From Cyanobacteria bacterium UBA11370 (GTDB lineage Bacteria; Cyanobacteriota; Cyanobacteriia; Cyanobacteriales; Coleofasciculaceae), in the NCBI GenBank assembly GCA_003486645.1, contig DNGI01000309.1, forward strand, positions 1,167-12,845: a stretch of DNA of 11,679 nucleotides, read 5' to 3'. A program made the position numbers and the translations under genes. Positions 1 to 6,392 of the stretch are shown one piece after another. The notes under the pieces are model-generated. The model saw nothing but the letters and a program-made list of their open reading frames with translations, was not told where the DNA came from and did not search any database. How positions within the stretch are numbered: the first letter of the stretch is position 1; the number at the start of each line of letters is the position of its first letter.

Positions 1-6
1 GGATTG

Positions 7-55
7 TTGTTAGTTGTTGGTTGTTAGTTGTTGGTTATTGGCTGTTTGTTATTGG
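7..55 (+). repeat. Heptamer tandem array (STRR), TTGTTAG/TTGTTGG type
   Basis: Seven consecutive 7-bp units in phase: TTGTTAG, TTGTTGG, TTGTTAG, TTGTTGG, TTATTGG, CTGTTTG, TTATTGG. Short tandemly repeated repetitive sequences with a 7-bp period are a known trait of filamentous cyanobacterial genomes. The array lies beyond the 3' end of the serine hydrolase gene and is the inverted counterpart of the CAAACAA array at 188-222. The segment between them (56-187) shows no convincing gene; it contains a TATAAT at 58-63 with no good partner box. Confidence 0.85.
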
Positions 56-187
56 TATATAATAGTTCTCATACTCATGAGGCACAAAAATTTTTCGTTT
101 AATCCACAGTCATGAAAGGAGAAATTTAAGCTGTACCTCACAACTGTGACAAATGGTATAGTCACTATCAAGACTAGGGAGTGGGAG

Positions 188-222
188 CAAACAACAAACA
201 ACAGACAACAAACAACAAAAAA
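188..222 (-). repeat. Heptamer tandem array (STRR), CAAACAA type
   Basis: Five in-phase 7-bp units on the plus strand: CAAACAA, CAAACAA, CAGACAA, CAAACAA, CAAAAAA. Read on the minus strand the unit is TTGTTTG, so it belongs to the same family as the array at 7-55 but points the other way. It begins one base after the stop codon of the serine hydrolase gene, so it would be transcribed as the start of that gene's 3' untranslated region and could fold back on the distal array. Confidence 0.85.
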
Positions 223-223
223 C

Positions 224-1840
224 CTACGAAACTCCTGCCGTTCCTGCCTGTTTGGTAGGTCTAGAGTGAGGTTGATTGAAGTAATTATAAACCGTGCGGG
301 AAATATTGCGAATTAACTCGGAAGCACTACCATCATTATGGGGACGTTTGACCATGGTAACAATAATGTAACGCTTACCATTGGGCATATCGACTAAGCC
401 AACATCACCAACGAGGGAACCAATATCACCTGTTTTATGAGCAATTGTCGCACCTGAACCGAGTCCTTTGGGAAGGAGTGAATTATTCACTGTTTGTTGC
501 ATAATATTGAGTAAGCGATCGCGCGATCGCAGTGTTAGCAATTGCCCTTGATTTAACATCCCCATTAAATTGCCTAAATCTCTGGCAGTCGTGGTATTTG
601 TTCCTTCCAAATCGGGTAGAGGATTGTTAATCACCGTTGCGGTTAATCCCCAGGATTGGAAGCGTTGATTTAACACCGCTGCACCCCCAAGTCTTTTTAT
701 AATCATATTCGTGGCGGTATTATCGCTAATTGCGCTCATTTTTGTTACCACCTCCAGCGCCGTGTACTGGTGTCCGAGTTTTTGGTATTGCAGTTCTCCA
801 GAACCTGTCCCAATCACATCGGGTTCCAGCGTTAGGGGTTCATCTAAGCGAATTTTTCCGGCATCTACATCTTGAAAAAATGCTACTAATATGGGTACTT
901 TAATCGTACTAGCAGCCGGAAGGATAGACTGACCCTGCCAATCCACATAAGTCCCCGTATCGAGATCGACGAGAAAGATTCCGGGTTGTAATTTAGAGTT
1001 TTGAGCCGCTAGAGCCTGTATTTGGGATTTTAATGGCGAAATTTCTTGGCGCAAGGACATTGCTGTCCCTGGGTTAGCTGTGCTAGATCTTTCTTGGACT
1101 GGAGTATCACTCGTATCATTGGCATTAACGGGTAATTGACTCGCTGGATCGAAGGTAGAAAAGAGAGTTCCGGCGATCGCACCGATACCAATTCCCAGAA
1201 TCAGCAGGCGGATAATATAGACGAAGGGATTAAAGGGTTGTTTTTGGGTACGCCGAGTTCGACGAGTTTTTGGACTTGGGGTGGGTTGAGAGTTAAGGGA
1301 TGATTGGTTACGTCTCGTCTCATTTCTTCGAGTAGGAACTGAAACAGGAGATAGTACGGAAGGAATGGAATCTCGCTTAGAGTCCCGCCGACGTTTTGAC
1401 GCATCCGTTAGAGGTTGTAATCCTTGAGGAGTATTGCTTTGAGCAACTGAACGCCCTTTTAATTCACGTCCGGGATTGGAGGTTTGGCGCAGTGTGGGAT
1501 TACGATCTACCCTGAGTTTAGGAATTTGGGGGATCAGTCCCAAACCCAAGCGTGACTGTCGTAGTTGAGGGGGAGGGGGAGAGATTGCTTGTTGTAGTGG
1601 TTGTCTTGGAGGGAGGGGTTTGAGGTTTCTTTGTTCTTGAGACTCGCGCTTTGCTAAATGCAGTCTAGCCAAACGCTGGCTACGCTGGGGTAATGGGGAT
1701 GGTGTGGGGTTCATCTGTTGCTCACGCACTTGTTTGCCTCGATAGTCATGCTGGCGGGGATGCAGACGAGAGCGACGGTTTTGCTGTTGTTCCTGGTCAG
1801 AATGATCCGGTTGATGTCTGTTACCCATCGATGCTGCCAC
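224..1840 (-). CDS. Membrane-anchored class A beta-lactamase-like serine hydrolase
   Basis: The 538-residue product has three parts. Residues 1-200 are a basic, Gln/Pro/Arg-rich, low-complexity tail. Residues about 206-229 form one transmembrane helix. The rest is a periplasmic class A beta-lactamase fold (beta-lactamase2 type). Catalytic motifs are clear: S311-T-I-K314 (SxxK nucleophile), S372-D-N374 (SDN) and K469-T-G471 (KTG). Counting back from the conserved TTT (417-419), the place of the deacylating Glu166 falls on Asn405/Asn406, with D410 and E412 nearby, so true beta-lactam hydrolysis is doubtful; a penicillin-binding or peptidoglycan-related role is equally possible. The start is a GTG at 1840: a GGAGG sits 8 nt upstream, whereas the in-frame ATG at 1828 is 20 nt from it. 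Length exceeds soluble class A enzymes (about 290) because of the tail. Family confident, substrate unknown. Confidence 0.9.
   Translation of the reverse strand: MAASMGNRHQPDHSDQEQQQNRRSRLHPRQHDYRGKQVREQQMNPTPSPLPQRSQRLARLHLAKRESQEQRNLKPLPPRQPLQQAISPPPPQLRQSRLGLGLIPQIPKLRVDRNPTLRQTSNPGRELKGRSVAQSNTPQGLQPLTDASKRRRDSKRDSIPSVLSPVSVPTRRNETRRNQSSLNSQPTPSPKTRRTRRTQKQPFNPFVYIIRLLILGIGIGAIAGTLFSTFDPASQLPVNANDTSDTPVQERSSTANPGTAMSLRQEISPLKSQIQALAAQNSKLQPGIFLVDLDTGTYVDWQGQSILPAASTIKVPILVAFFQDVDAGKIRLDEPLTLEPDVIGTGSGELQYQKLGHQYTALEVVTKMSAISDNTATNMIIKRLGGAAVLNQRFQSWGLTATVINNPLPDLEGTNTTTARDLGNLMGMLNQGQLLTLRSRDRLLNIMQQTVNNSLLPKGLGSGATIAHKTGDIGSLVGDVGLVDMPNGKRYIIVTMVKRPHNDGSASELIRNISRTVYNYFNQPHSRPTKQAGTAGVS
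515..530. repeat. Two HIP1 palindromes in direct contact
   Basis: GCGATCGC occurs at 515-522 and again at 523-530 with no gap, inside the serine hydrolase gene (encoding part of RSRDRL near residues 438-443). HIP1 is the highly iterated palindrome of cyanobacterial genomes. Ten further copies are spread over the window, at 1173, 2619, 2879, 4035, 6490, 7481, 8324, 8567, 10214 and 11528. Confidence 0.9.
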
Positions 1841-1848
1841 CCGTTACA

Positions 1849-1853
1849 CCTCC
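1849..1853 (-). promoter_or_regulatory. Shine-Dalgarno site deciding a GTG start
   Basis: The minus strand reads GGAGG here, 8 nt before the GTG at 1840. The spacing is optimal for GTG and too long for the ATG at 1828, so it selects the longer form of the serine hydrolase. Confidence 0.65.
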
Positions 1854-1889
1854 AATTACACTACATAATTATTTATAAACCGTTAAATC

Positions 1890-1917
1890 GATTTTGGATT
1901 TTGGATTTTGGATTTTG
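1890..1917 (+). repeat. Heptamer tandem array, (GATTTTG)x4
   Basis: Four perfect consecutive copies of GATTTTG. It lies about 37 bp upstream of the Shine-Dalgarno site of the serine hydrolase, i.e. in its promoter region, between two minus-strand genes. STRR family by period and composition. Confidence 0.9.
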
Positions 1918-2000
1918 GCTTAAATACAGCCAATTGCAACGGGATGAGATAAAAAAATTAGGAAAGAATACCAGAGATAAAGCCTATTTCACTCCTGATT

Positions 2001-2072
2001 ATGATGTTCTGCTAACTACCCCTAATAAAATTTCTCCCCATCTCCCCATCTCCCCATCTCCCTCTCTCCCTC
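2001..2072 (+). repeat. Dispersed repeat copy A with octamer C/T tract
   Basis: Bases 2001-2040 match 6320-6359 at 33 of 40 positions without gaps, including the shared core AATAAAATTTCTCCCC. It runs into a pyrimidine tract of five 8-bp units (2033-2072: TCTCCCCA three times, TCTCCCTC twice). Here it sits just past the 3' end of the methyltransferase gene; the second copy sits directly before the NrtA-like gene. Confidence 0.7.
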
Positions 2073-2089
2073 TCACTCTTTATTCAACC

Positions 2090-2110
2090 GGACATGATCT
2101 CCTCATGTTC
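2090..2110 (-). terminator. Imperfect hairpin abutting the methyltransferase stop
   Basis: Arms 2090-2097 (GGACATGA) and 2103-2110 (TCATGTTC) pair at 7 of 8 positions around a 5-nt loop. The hairpin starts immediately after the stop codon of the minus-strand gene. There is no U-run after it, so an intrinsic terminator is uncertain; it may just protect the 3' end of the mRNA. Confidence 0.3.
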
Positions 2111-2857
2111 TCAACCATCACCCCCAACAGACCTTGGCAAAGATTTTACCGCCCATTCGGTCTGACGGACTATTCCTCTGAGCATAGCTACTTCCTCAGC
2201 CGTTGGCATAGCGCGGTAGAATAGCCGTCGGAACTTTTCCATGCGTGCTGGCGCTGTATGGGGATAAAGATATCCGATTTTCAACAATAGAGCTTCTAAA
2301 TCATGGTAATAGGATTCTAAAGTATCTAAAGGCGCTGGGGTAGCTGGAGAAACGGGGGACGTTGGAGAAGTGGAGAAGGAACTATGATAAAGCTCGTAAC
2401 AGCAAATAGCAACAGCTTGAGCGAGGTTTAAAGAAGGATACTCTGGACTAGAGGGAATACAAACAAAACGTTGGGCATACTTCAGTTCAGTATTACTCAA
2501 TCCCCGGTCTTCTGGGCCAAAAATTAAGGCTGACGTTACCCCAGCTTCGAGTAACCAAGGTAATGCCACTCTAGGAGTTTCTAGTGAAGTAGGGAGACTG
2601 CGAACACGAGCTGTTGTAGCGATCGCTCGCTGACATCCTGTTAACGCATCGGGTAAGGTGAAGACTTGTTGAGCAGCTTCTAAGATGTCTACACCATGAA
2701 CTGCCATTTGTCGAGCTTCTGTTCCCAATGGATCGCAATGAGGATTGACCAAGTATAGCTGATGCAATCCCATATTCTTCATTACACGAGCAACTGACCC
2801 GACATTCAATGGCCCAGCAGGTTCTACTAAAATAATTTTTATATTGCCTAATTCCAT
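2111..2857 (-). CDS. trmJ: TrmJ/TrmH-family RNA 2'-O-methyltransferase (SPOUT class)
   Basis: The product (248 residues, close to the 246 of E. coli TrmJ) is a SAM-dependent SPOUT (trefoil-knot) methyltransferase. The three family motifs are visible: N18-VGSVA-R24 near the N-terminus, the G114-PEDRGLSN block, and the 134-150 stretch with IPSS, PSLNLAQAV that forms the knot and SAM pocket. A linker rich in Ser, Thr and Pro (about 158-175) leads to a C-terminal helical part. TrmJ methylates the ribose of nucleotide 32 in tRNA; closely related group members act on other tRNA or rRNA sites, so the target is inferred. I chose the ATG at 2857, with GAAGAG about 11 nt upstream; the in-frame TTG at 2875 lies inside that signal. 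It runs co-directionally with the serine hydrolase, but the 250-bp repeat-bearing gap argues against a shared operon. Confidence 0.88.
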   Translation of the reverse strand: MELGNIKIILVEPAGPLNVGSVARVMKNMGLHQLYLVNPHCDPLGTEARQMAVHGVDILEAAQQVFTLPDALTGCQRAIATTARVRSLPTSLETPRVALPWLLEAGVTSALIFGPEDRGLSNTELKYAQRFVCIPSSPEYPSLNLAQAVAICCYELYHSSFSTSPTSPVSPATPAPLDTLESYYHDLEALLLKIGYLYPHTAPARMEKFRRLFYRAMPTAEEVAMLRGIVRQTEWAVKSLPRSVGGDG

Positions 2858-3041
2858 GGTGTAGCAACTCTTCAATCAGCGATCGCTAACTCAATAAAGA
2901 TAGGTTTTTATGTGCGCTCTCTCCAGGAGAAGAAGTATATGGGCTTGAGTTTACAAAGGAGCGCAATCTAGTCTATCAGGGAAAAGTCCTTGAGCCAAAT
3001 AAATCCTGATCGCCACCTAGGCAGAAAATTCCCCATGGGTA

Positions 3042-3245
3042 CTATGGGATTAATTCTCCGCGATCATTCAACTCTAAAATATGTTCTTCTGTAATAGCTA
3101 TCGATTCATCGGTGACTAATTCTTCTACAATTTCTTTAGCTAGGGCATTCACTAACCAAGGTTGTCCTTGAGTTAGTTCAAAGGCTAACGCTGTTGCTTC
3201 TGGTGTAAAGATTTGTCCGGTATCTTGGGTGTCATGATATGAGTC
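3042..3245 (-). pseudogene. Remnant of an AAA-like ATPase gene (C-terminal part)
   Basis: A 67-codon open stretch on the minus strand ends in TAG (3042-3044) and is preceded in frame by a TAG (3246-3248). It has no start codon in its first 31 codons. Its translation carries GQIFTPEATALAFELTQGQP followed by WLVNALAKEIVEEL and a short ITEEHI segment. This resembles, from memory, the helical region after the ATPase core in the large cyanobacterial family of AAA-like ATP-binding proteins, which normally have several hundred residues before it and a further tail. No Walker motifs are present on either side. I read it as a decayed fragment; the alternative is a chance similarity in a short unlisted gene. 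The rest of the gap 2876-3347 shows no complete gene. Confidence 0.6.
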
Positions 3246-3347
3246 CTAAATCTCCCAAAATATGTACCTCAAAAGCGAGATAGTGAGATATAGTATTTTT
3301 TTGCGCTTAACCCGATAAAAATTTACTAAAAATCAGGGCTACTCCTT

Positions 3348-6089
3348 ATGGTGACTTTCCCTAACAAAGAAACCTCCATCGCCTCGGTTACAATCGCTCT
3401 TGCCCTTGCTGTCGTAGCACCCAAGCCTGTATTCGCAACCCTTATTCCTAATAATCCCATACTGGCTCAAGCTACTGTACCGAACTCGTTCCCCTTCCCC
3501 ACCTCTGTACCCAGTGGCACAACCGTGCGGGTGGATGGATCAACCAGCATGGTAAAGGTGAACGAAGCCCTAAAACAACGGTTTGAACAACAGTTCTCTG
3601 GTACGAACGTAGAACTTAACGCCCAAGGAAGCGATGCTGCTCTAAAAGCACTGATAGATGGAAAAATTGATCTAGCCGCAATTGGTCGTCCTCTGACTCA
3701 AGCAGAAAAAGCTCAAGGTTTAGTACAAGTTCCTTTGAGCCGACAAAAAATTGCGATTATTGTTAGTCCGAGTAATCCTTTTCAGGGAGATATTGCCTTT
3801 GAGCAATTTGCCCGCATTTTCCGAGGTGAAATTACCGATTGGTCGCAGCTTAAGGGTTCTCCAGGGGCAATTCAACTGGTTGATCGCCCCGAATATAGCG
3901 ATACTCGACAGGCTTTTCCGAGTTACAAAGTCTTCCAAAATGCTCCCTTTCGGACAGGATCAAACGTTACGCAGGTGAGTCAAGATAGTACGGAAGATGT
4001 TATTAAGCAGTTAGGGAATAATGGGATTGGATATGCGATCGCGGATCAAGTAATGGGGCGTAGTGATGTACGCATCATCCCCATGCACAAAGTATTTCCC
4101 GATAATCCTAAATATCCTTTCTCCCAAAGCCTGACTTACGTCTACAAAGCGCCTGCTAGCCCCGCCGTTCAACCGTTTGTAGGTTATGCAACTGCTCCAT
4201 CCAATCAACAAGTTATCAAAGAAGCGGTTGCGGCGACAACCACTGAACCTCAACTAACACCCCCTTCTCCGGAACCTGTCTCCTCTCCTCCTTCAGTTAA
4301 TAATGTAGAAACGAATACTTCTGCAATTAATAATGCAGAAACGAATACTTCTCCAGTTAATAATGTAGAAACGAATACGTCTCCCGTTAATAATGTAGAG
4401 GCTCAGACTGATACTCCTCCAGTTAATAATGTAGAACCTGCAACGTCAGACGGAAAAATACCCTGGTGGTGGCTTTTGCTATTGGGAATTCCTCTACTCG
4501 GAGCATTACTCTGGTTGCTACTAAAAGATCGAGAAAAAGAGCGCAGATTGCAACCTTTTCCATCATCCGTCGGTACTCTTCCTCCTGCACCTCAACCCGC
4601 AGTCAACGCCGGAACAATTACTCCAGTGCCAGCGCCCCAACCCGCCCCAAATGTCGGAATGGTTACTCCAGTGCCAACGCCCCAACCCGCCCCAAACGTC
4701 GGAACGGTTACTGCTGCGCCAGCACCCTATCTCAGTCAGCCTTACTCACCACCCCAAACTACCCACAGCTACCTATTCTTAGTGCCCTATGATGGCAAAA
4801 ACGCTTACGCCTATTGGGATACTGCCCCAGGGGAAATTGACTATCTCCGGCAATTAGGCGGACAAGAATTGATGTTGCGGTTGTATGATGTGACGGGTAT
4901 CCCCAATCCCGAACACCAAAACCTCTACATCGTCCAGCAATTCGGCTGTAAAGTCCAACAAAAGTATTTACTCCTCACCCTACCAGCCGAAAATCGAGAT
5001 TATATTGTTGAATTGGGCTACCTTACCCTAGCAGGAGGCTGGCTTCCTCTGACTCGTTCCGGCAAAGTTCGGGTTGCTCCCACTATCCCCACCAGCAATA
5101 CCCTGATGCTAGGTAGTAGTAATCAGCAAGCTAGTTGGCTTACCCCAACCACTACCTCCTATGTGGGTACATATTACTCGTCCACTCCAGCCCGTAGCCG
5201 CCTGTTCTTAGTGCCTTATGATGGCAAAAAAGCCTATACGTATTGGGAAATTGCCCCAGCCGAAATCGAGTTCCTCTACCGCCTAGGGGGACAAAAACCG
5301 ATGCTGCGGCTGTATGATGTCACGGGTATCCCCGATCCTGAACATCATACCCCTCAAAGCCTACAAGAGTTTGGTTGTAAGCTAGAACAATACTATTTGC
5401 TCCTCAGCTTACCCTCCGAGAATCGGGATTACATGGTTGAGTTAGGCTACCTCACTCAGTCAGGAATCTGGCTACCACTGACGCGTTCAGAAACTGTGCG
5501 GGTTGTGAGTACCATCCCCACCAGCAATTTCCCTAGGGTTGGTAGTGGCAATGGAGATTCAGCTTGGCTAGCACCAGCCGCAAATCAAGCTGTAGCAGCC
5601 GTTACTCCATCTTGGCATCTAGGGGAGCATCACTCACCCGTTCCAGCCCATAGCCGTTTGTTCTTAGTGCCTTATGATGGCAAAAATGTTTATGCCTATT
5701 GGGAGATTTCGCCAAGGGAAGTTGAGGCTCTCCAACGCCGAGGGGGAGAAAACCTGATGTTGCGGTTGTATGATGTTACTGACATTTTAGACCCAGATGA
5801 TCATCCACCCCAAAGCTTACAACAGTTCTCCTGTGAAGCCCAACAGCAATTATTACTGATTACGTTACCTGCGGAAAATCGAGATTACAGGGTGGAGTTG
5901 GGTTATCTAACTGAGGATGATGACTGGCTACCTTTAACTCACTCAGAGACGGTGCGGTTGACGAGTGATAATCCGACAGGGAATGGAGTGTTGATTTTAG
6001 TCGTTCGTGATGACAAAAACGGCTACACTTATTTAGAAATACCACCAACGGCAATTAAAGCTCTCAAGCAGCAAGGAGTGCAAATTTAA
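3348..6089 (+). CDS. PstS-like binding domain / TM helix / DUF4912-repeat protein
   Basis: A 913-residue, multi-part protein. Residues 1-30 are a signal peptide ending VFA. Residues about 56-295 form a PstS-type solute-binding domain: GSTSM near 64, DLAAIGRPL near 108 (family SRPL-type), SDTR 184-187 and RTGSN near 202 match the usual ligand-contact blocks. Residues 316-367 are a spacer of five roughly 10-residue PVNNVETNTS-like repeats. A strongly hydrophobic helix (373-392, starting WWWLLLLG) is followed by KDREKERR, so the positive-inside rule puts the C-terminus in the cytoplasm. After a Pro/Ala repeat linker (412-457) come three full DUF4912 domains (about 475-578, 618-720, 770-872), each with LFLVPYDGK and MLRLYDVT, plus a truncated fourth (881-913). 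ATG 3348 has AGGG 9 nt upstream. No Pst permease is adjacent. Domains are confident; the ligand and a sensing role are inferred. Confidence 0.88.
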   Translation: MVTFPNKETSIASVTIALALAVVAPKPVFATLIPNNPILAQATVPNSFPFPTSVPSGTTVRVDGSTSMVKVNEALKQRFEQQFSGTNVELNAQGSDAALKALIDGKIDLAAIGRPLTQAEKAQGLVQVPLSRQKIAIIVSPSNPFQGDIAFEQFARIFRGEITDWSQLKGSPGAIQLVDRPEYSDTRQAFPSYKVFQNAPFRTGSNVTQVSQDSTEDVIKQLGNNGIGYAIADQVMGRSDVRIIPMHKVFPDNPKYPFSQSLTYVYKAPASPAVQPFVGYATAPSNQQVIKEAVAATTTEPQLTPPSPEPVSSPPSVNNVETNTSAINNAETNTSPVNNVETNTSPVNNVEAQTDTPPVNNVEPATSDGKIPWWWLLLLGIPLLGALLWLLLKDREKERRLQPFPSSVGTLPPAPQPAVNAGTITPVPAPQPAPNVGMVTPVPTPQPAPNVGTVTAAPAPYLSQPYSPPQTTHSYLFLVPYDGKNAYAYWDTAPGEIDYLRQLGGQELMLRLYDVTGIPNPEHQNLYIVQQFGCKVQQKYLLLTLPAENRDYIVELGYLTLAGGWLPLTRSGKVRVAPTIPTSNTLMLGSSNQQASWLTPTTTSYVGTYYSSTPARSRLFLVPYDGKKAYTYWEIAPAEIEFLYRLGGQKPMLRLYDVTGIPDPEHHTPQSLQEFGCKLEQYYLLLSLPSENRDYMVELGYLTQSGIWLPLTRSETVRVVSTIPTSNFPRVGSGNGDSAWLAPAANQAVAAVTPSWHLGEHHSPVPAHSRLFLVPYDGKNVYAYWEISPREVEALQRRGGENLMLRLYDVTDILDPDDHPPQSLQQFSCEAQQQLLLITLPAENRDYRVELGYLTEDDDWLPLTHSETVRLTSDNPTGNGVLILVVRDDKNGYTYLEIPPTAIKALKQQGVQI
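4293..4448 (+). repeat. In-gene tandem repeat coding PVNNVETNTS units
   Basis: Five near-copies of a 30-bp unit (the last two carry small changes) encode the spacer between the solute-binding domain and the transmembrane helix. Each holds the VNNVE or INNAE core. The count can vary by slippage, changing stalk length. Confidence 0.8.
4581..4718 (+). repeat. In-gene tandem repeat coding PAPQPAPNVG units
   Basis: Three copies of a 45-48-bp unit encode PAPQPAPNVGTVTPV-like segments, the Pro/Ala linker between the membrane helix and the first DUF4912 domain. Confidence 0.75.
4770..6089 (+). repeat. Tandem DUF4912-coding repeats (3 full, 1 partial)
   Basis: Large direct repeats of roughly 430-460 bp start near 4770, 5199 and 5655, each opening with bases encoding LFLVPYDGK and containing MLRLYDVT, a Cys near FGCK/FSCE, ENRDY and WLPLT. 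A fourth, 5988-6089, keeps only the first third (LILVVRDDKNGYTYLEI) before the stop codon. Copies 1-3 are similar at DNA level as well, pointing to internal duplication. Confidence 0.85.
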
Positions 6090-6123
6090 TAAACCTCTGG
6101 CAAAAGTGCTTTAACTGAAAGTG

Positions 6124-6205
6124 GGGGAAAGGTCAAAGGTTAAAGGTTAAAGAAAAAAAGATTTTTAGCACTGTTACCTTTTTTCCATTCTCCTTTGCCC
6201 CTTTA
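6124..6205 (+). repeat. Heptamer array with inverted counterpart, 3' of the DUF4912 gene
   Basis: Four in-phase heptamers GGGGAAA, GGTCAAA, GGTTAAA, GGTTAAA (6124-6151) are followed, after an A/T-rich centre, by pyrimidine-rich complements (6177-6205, containing CCTTTTTTCC and CCTTTGCCCCTTT). The two halves can form an imperfect hairpin about 35 nt past the stop codon of the upstream gene. The remaining spacer up to 6392 holds a spaced palindrome and a C/T tract, described separately, and no gene. Confidence 0.6.
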
Positions 6206-6220
6206 TGCAAGAGACACCCA

Positions 6221-6244
6221 TGAACTAGGGTTCACGAACCTTGC
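6221..6244. promoter_or_regulatory. Overlapping inverted repeats, possible operator
   Basis: Bases 6229-6240 read GGTTC-AC-GAACC, a perfect spaced palindrome. The same GTTCA also pairs with TGAAC at 6221-6225 across TAGG. An outer pair GCAAG (6207-6211) and CTTGC (6240-6244) encloses it. It lies about 150 bp before the NrtA-like gene, so an operator is possible, but no promoter boxes tie it to a gene. Confidence 0.3.
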
Positions 6245-6319
6245 GATGACAATCTATCTTCCCCACTCCCGGTCTCCCCACTCCCCATTTTCAAGACAGG
6301 TCTAGTATCTAGGTATTAT

Positions 6320-6384
6320 ATGATGTCCAGCTCATTACCCTGAATAAAATTTCTCCCCCTCTCCCTCTCCCCCCCTCCCCCCTC
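6320..6384 (+). repeat. Dispersed repeat copy B with C/T tract
   Basis: Partner of 2001-2072: 6320-6359 agree at 33 of 40 positions and the C/T-rich run continues to the edge of the NrtA-like gene. Because this tract occupies the usual ribosome-binding region, that gene has no purine-rich Shine-Dalgarno sequence. Confidence 0.7.
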
Positions 6385-6392
6385 ACTAAATT

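Noticed and set aside
56..187. TATAAT at 58-63 and AGGAG near 117 in the gap between inverted arrays.
   Set aside because: No matching -35 box and no ORF longer than a few codons follows the AGGAG.
7..222. Arrays of short repeats considered as CRISPR.
   Set aside because: Units are 7 bp in direct contact with no spacers; no cas genes are present.
1718..2224. Plus-strand 168-codon ORF overlapping two minus-strand genes and the repeat-rich gap.
   Set aside because: It is antisense to the clear serine hydrolase and methyltransferase genes, and its middle is low-complexity repeat translation.
2890..3009. Plus-strand 39-codon open frame containing SPGEEVYGLEFTKERNLVYQ.
   Set aside because: It reads protein-like and could be another gene remnant, but has no start codon and I cannot name a family.
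3306..3312. CTTAACC, matching one unit of a cyanobacterial Pho box, 36 nt before the PstS-like gene.
   Set aside because: Pho boxes need two or three spaced units; the next positions do not match.
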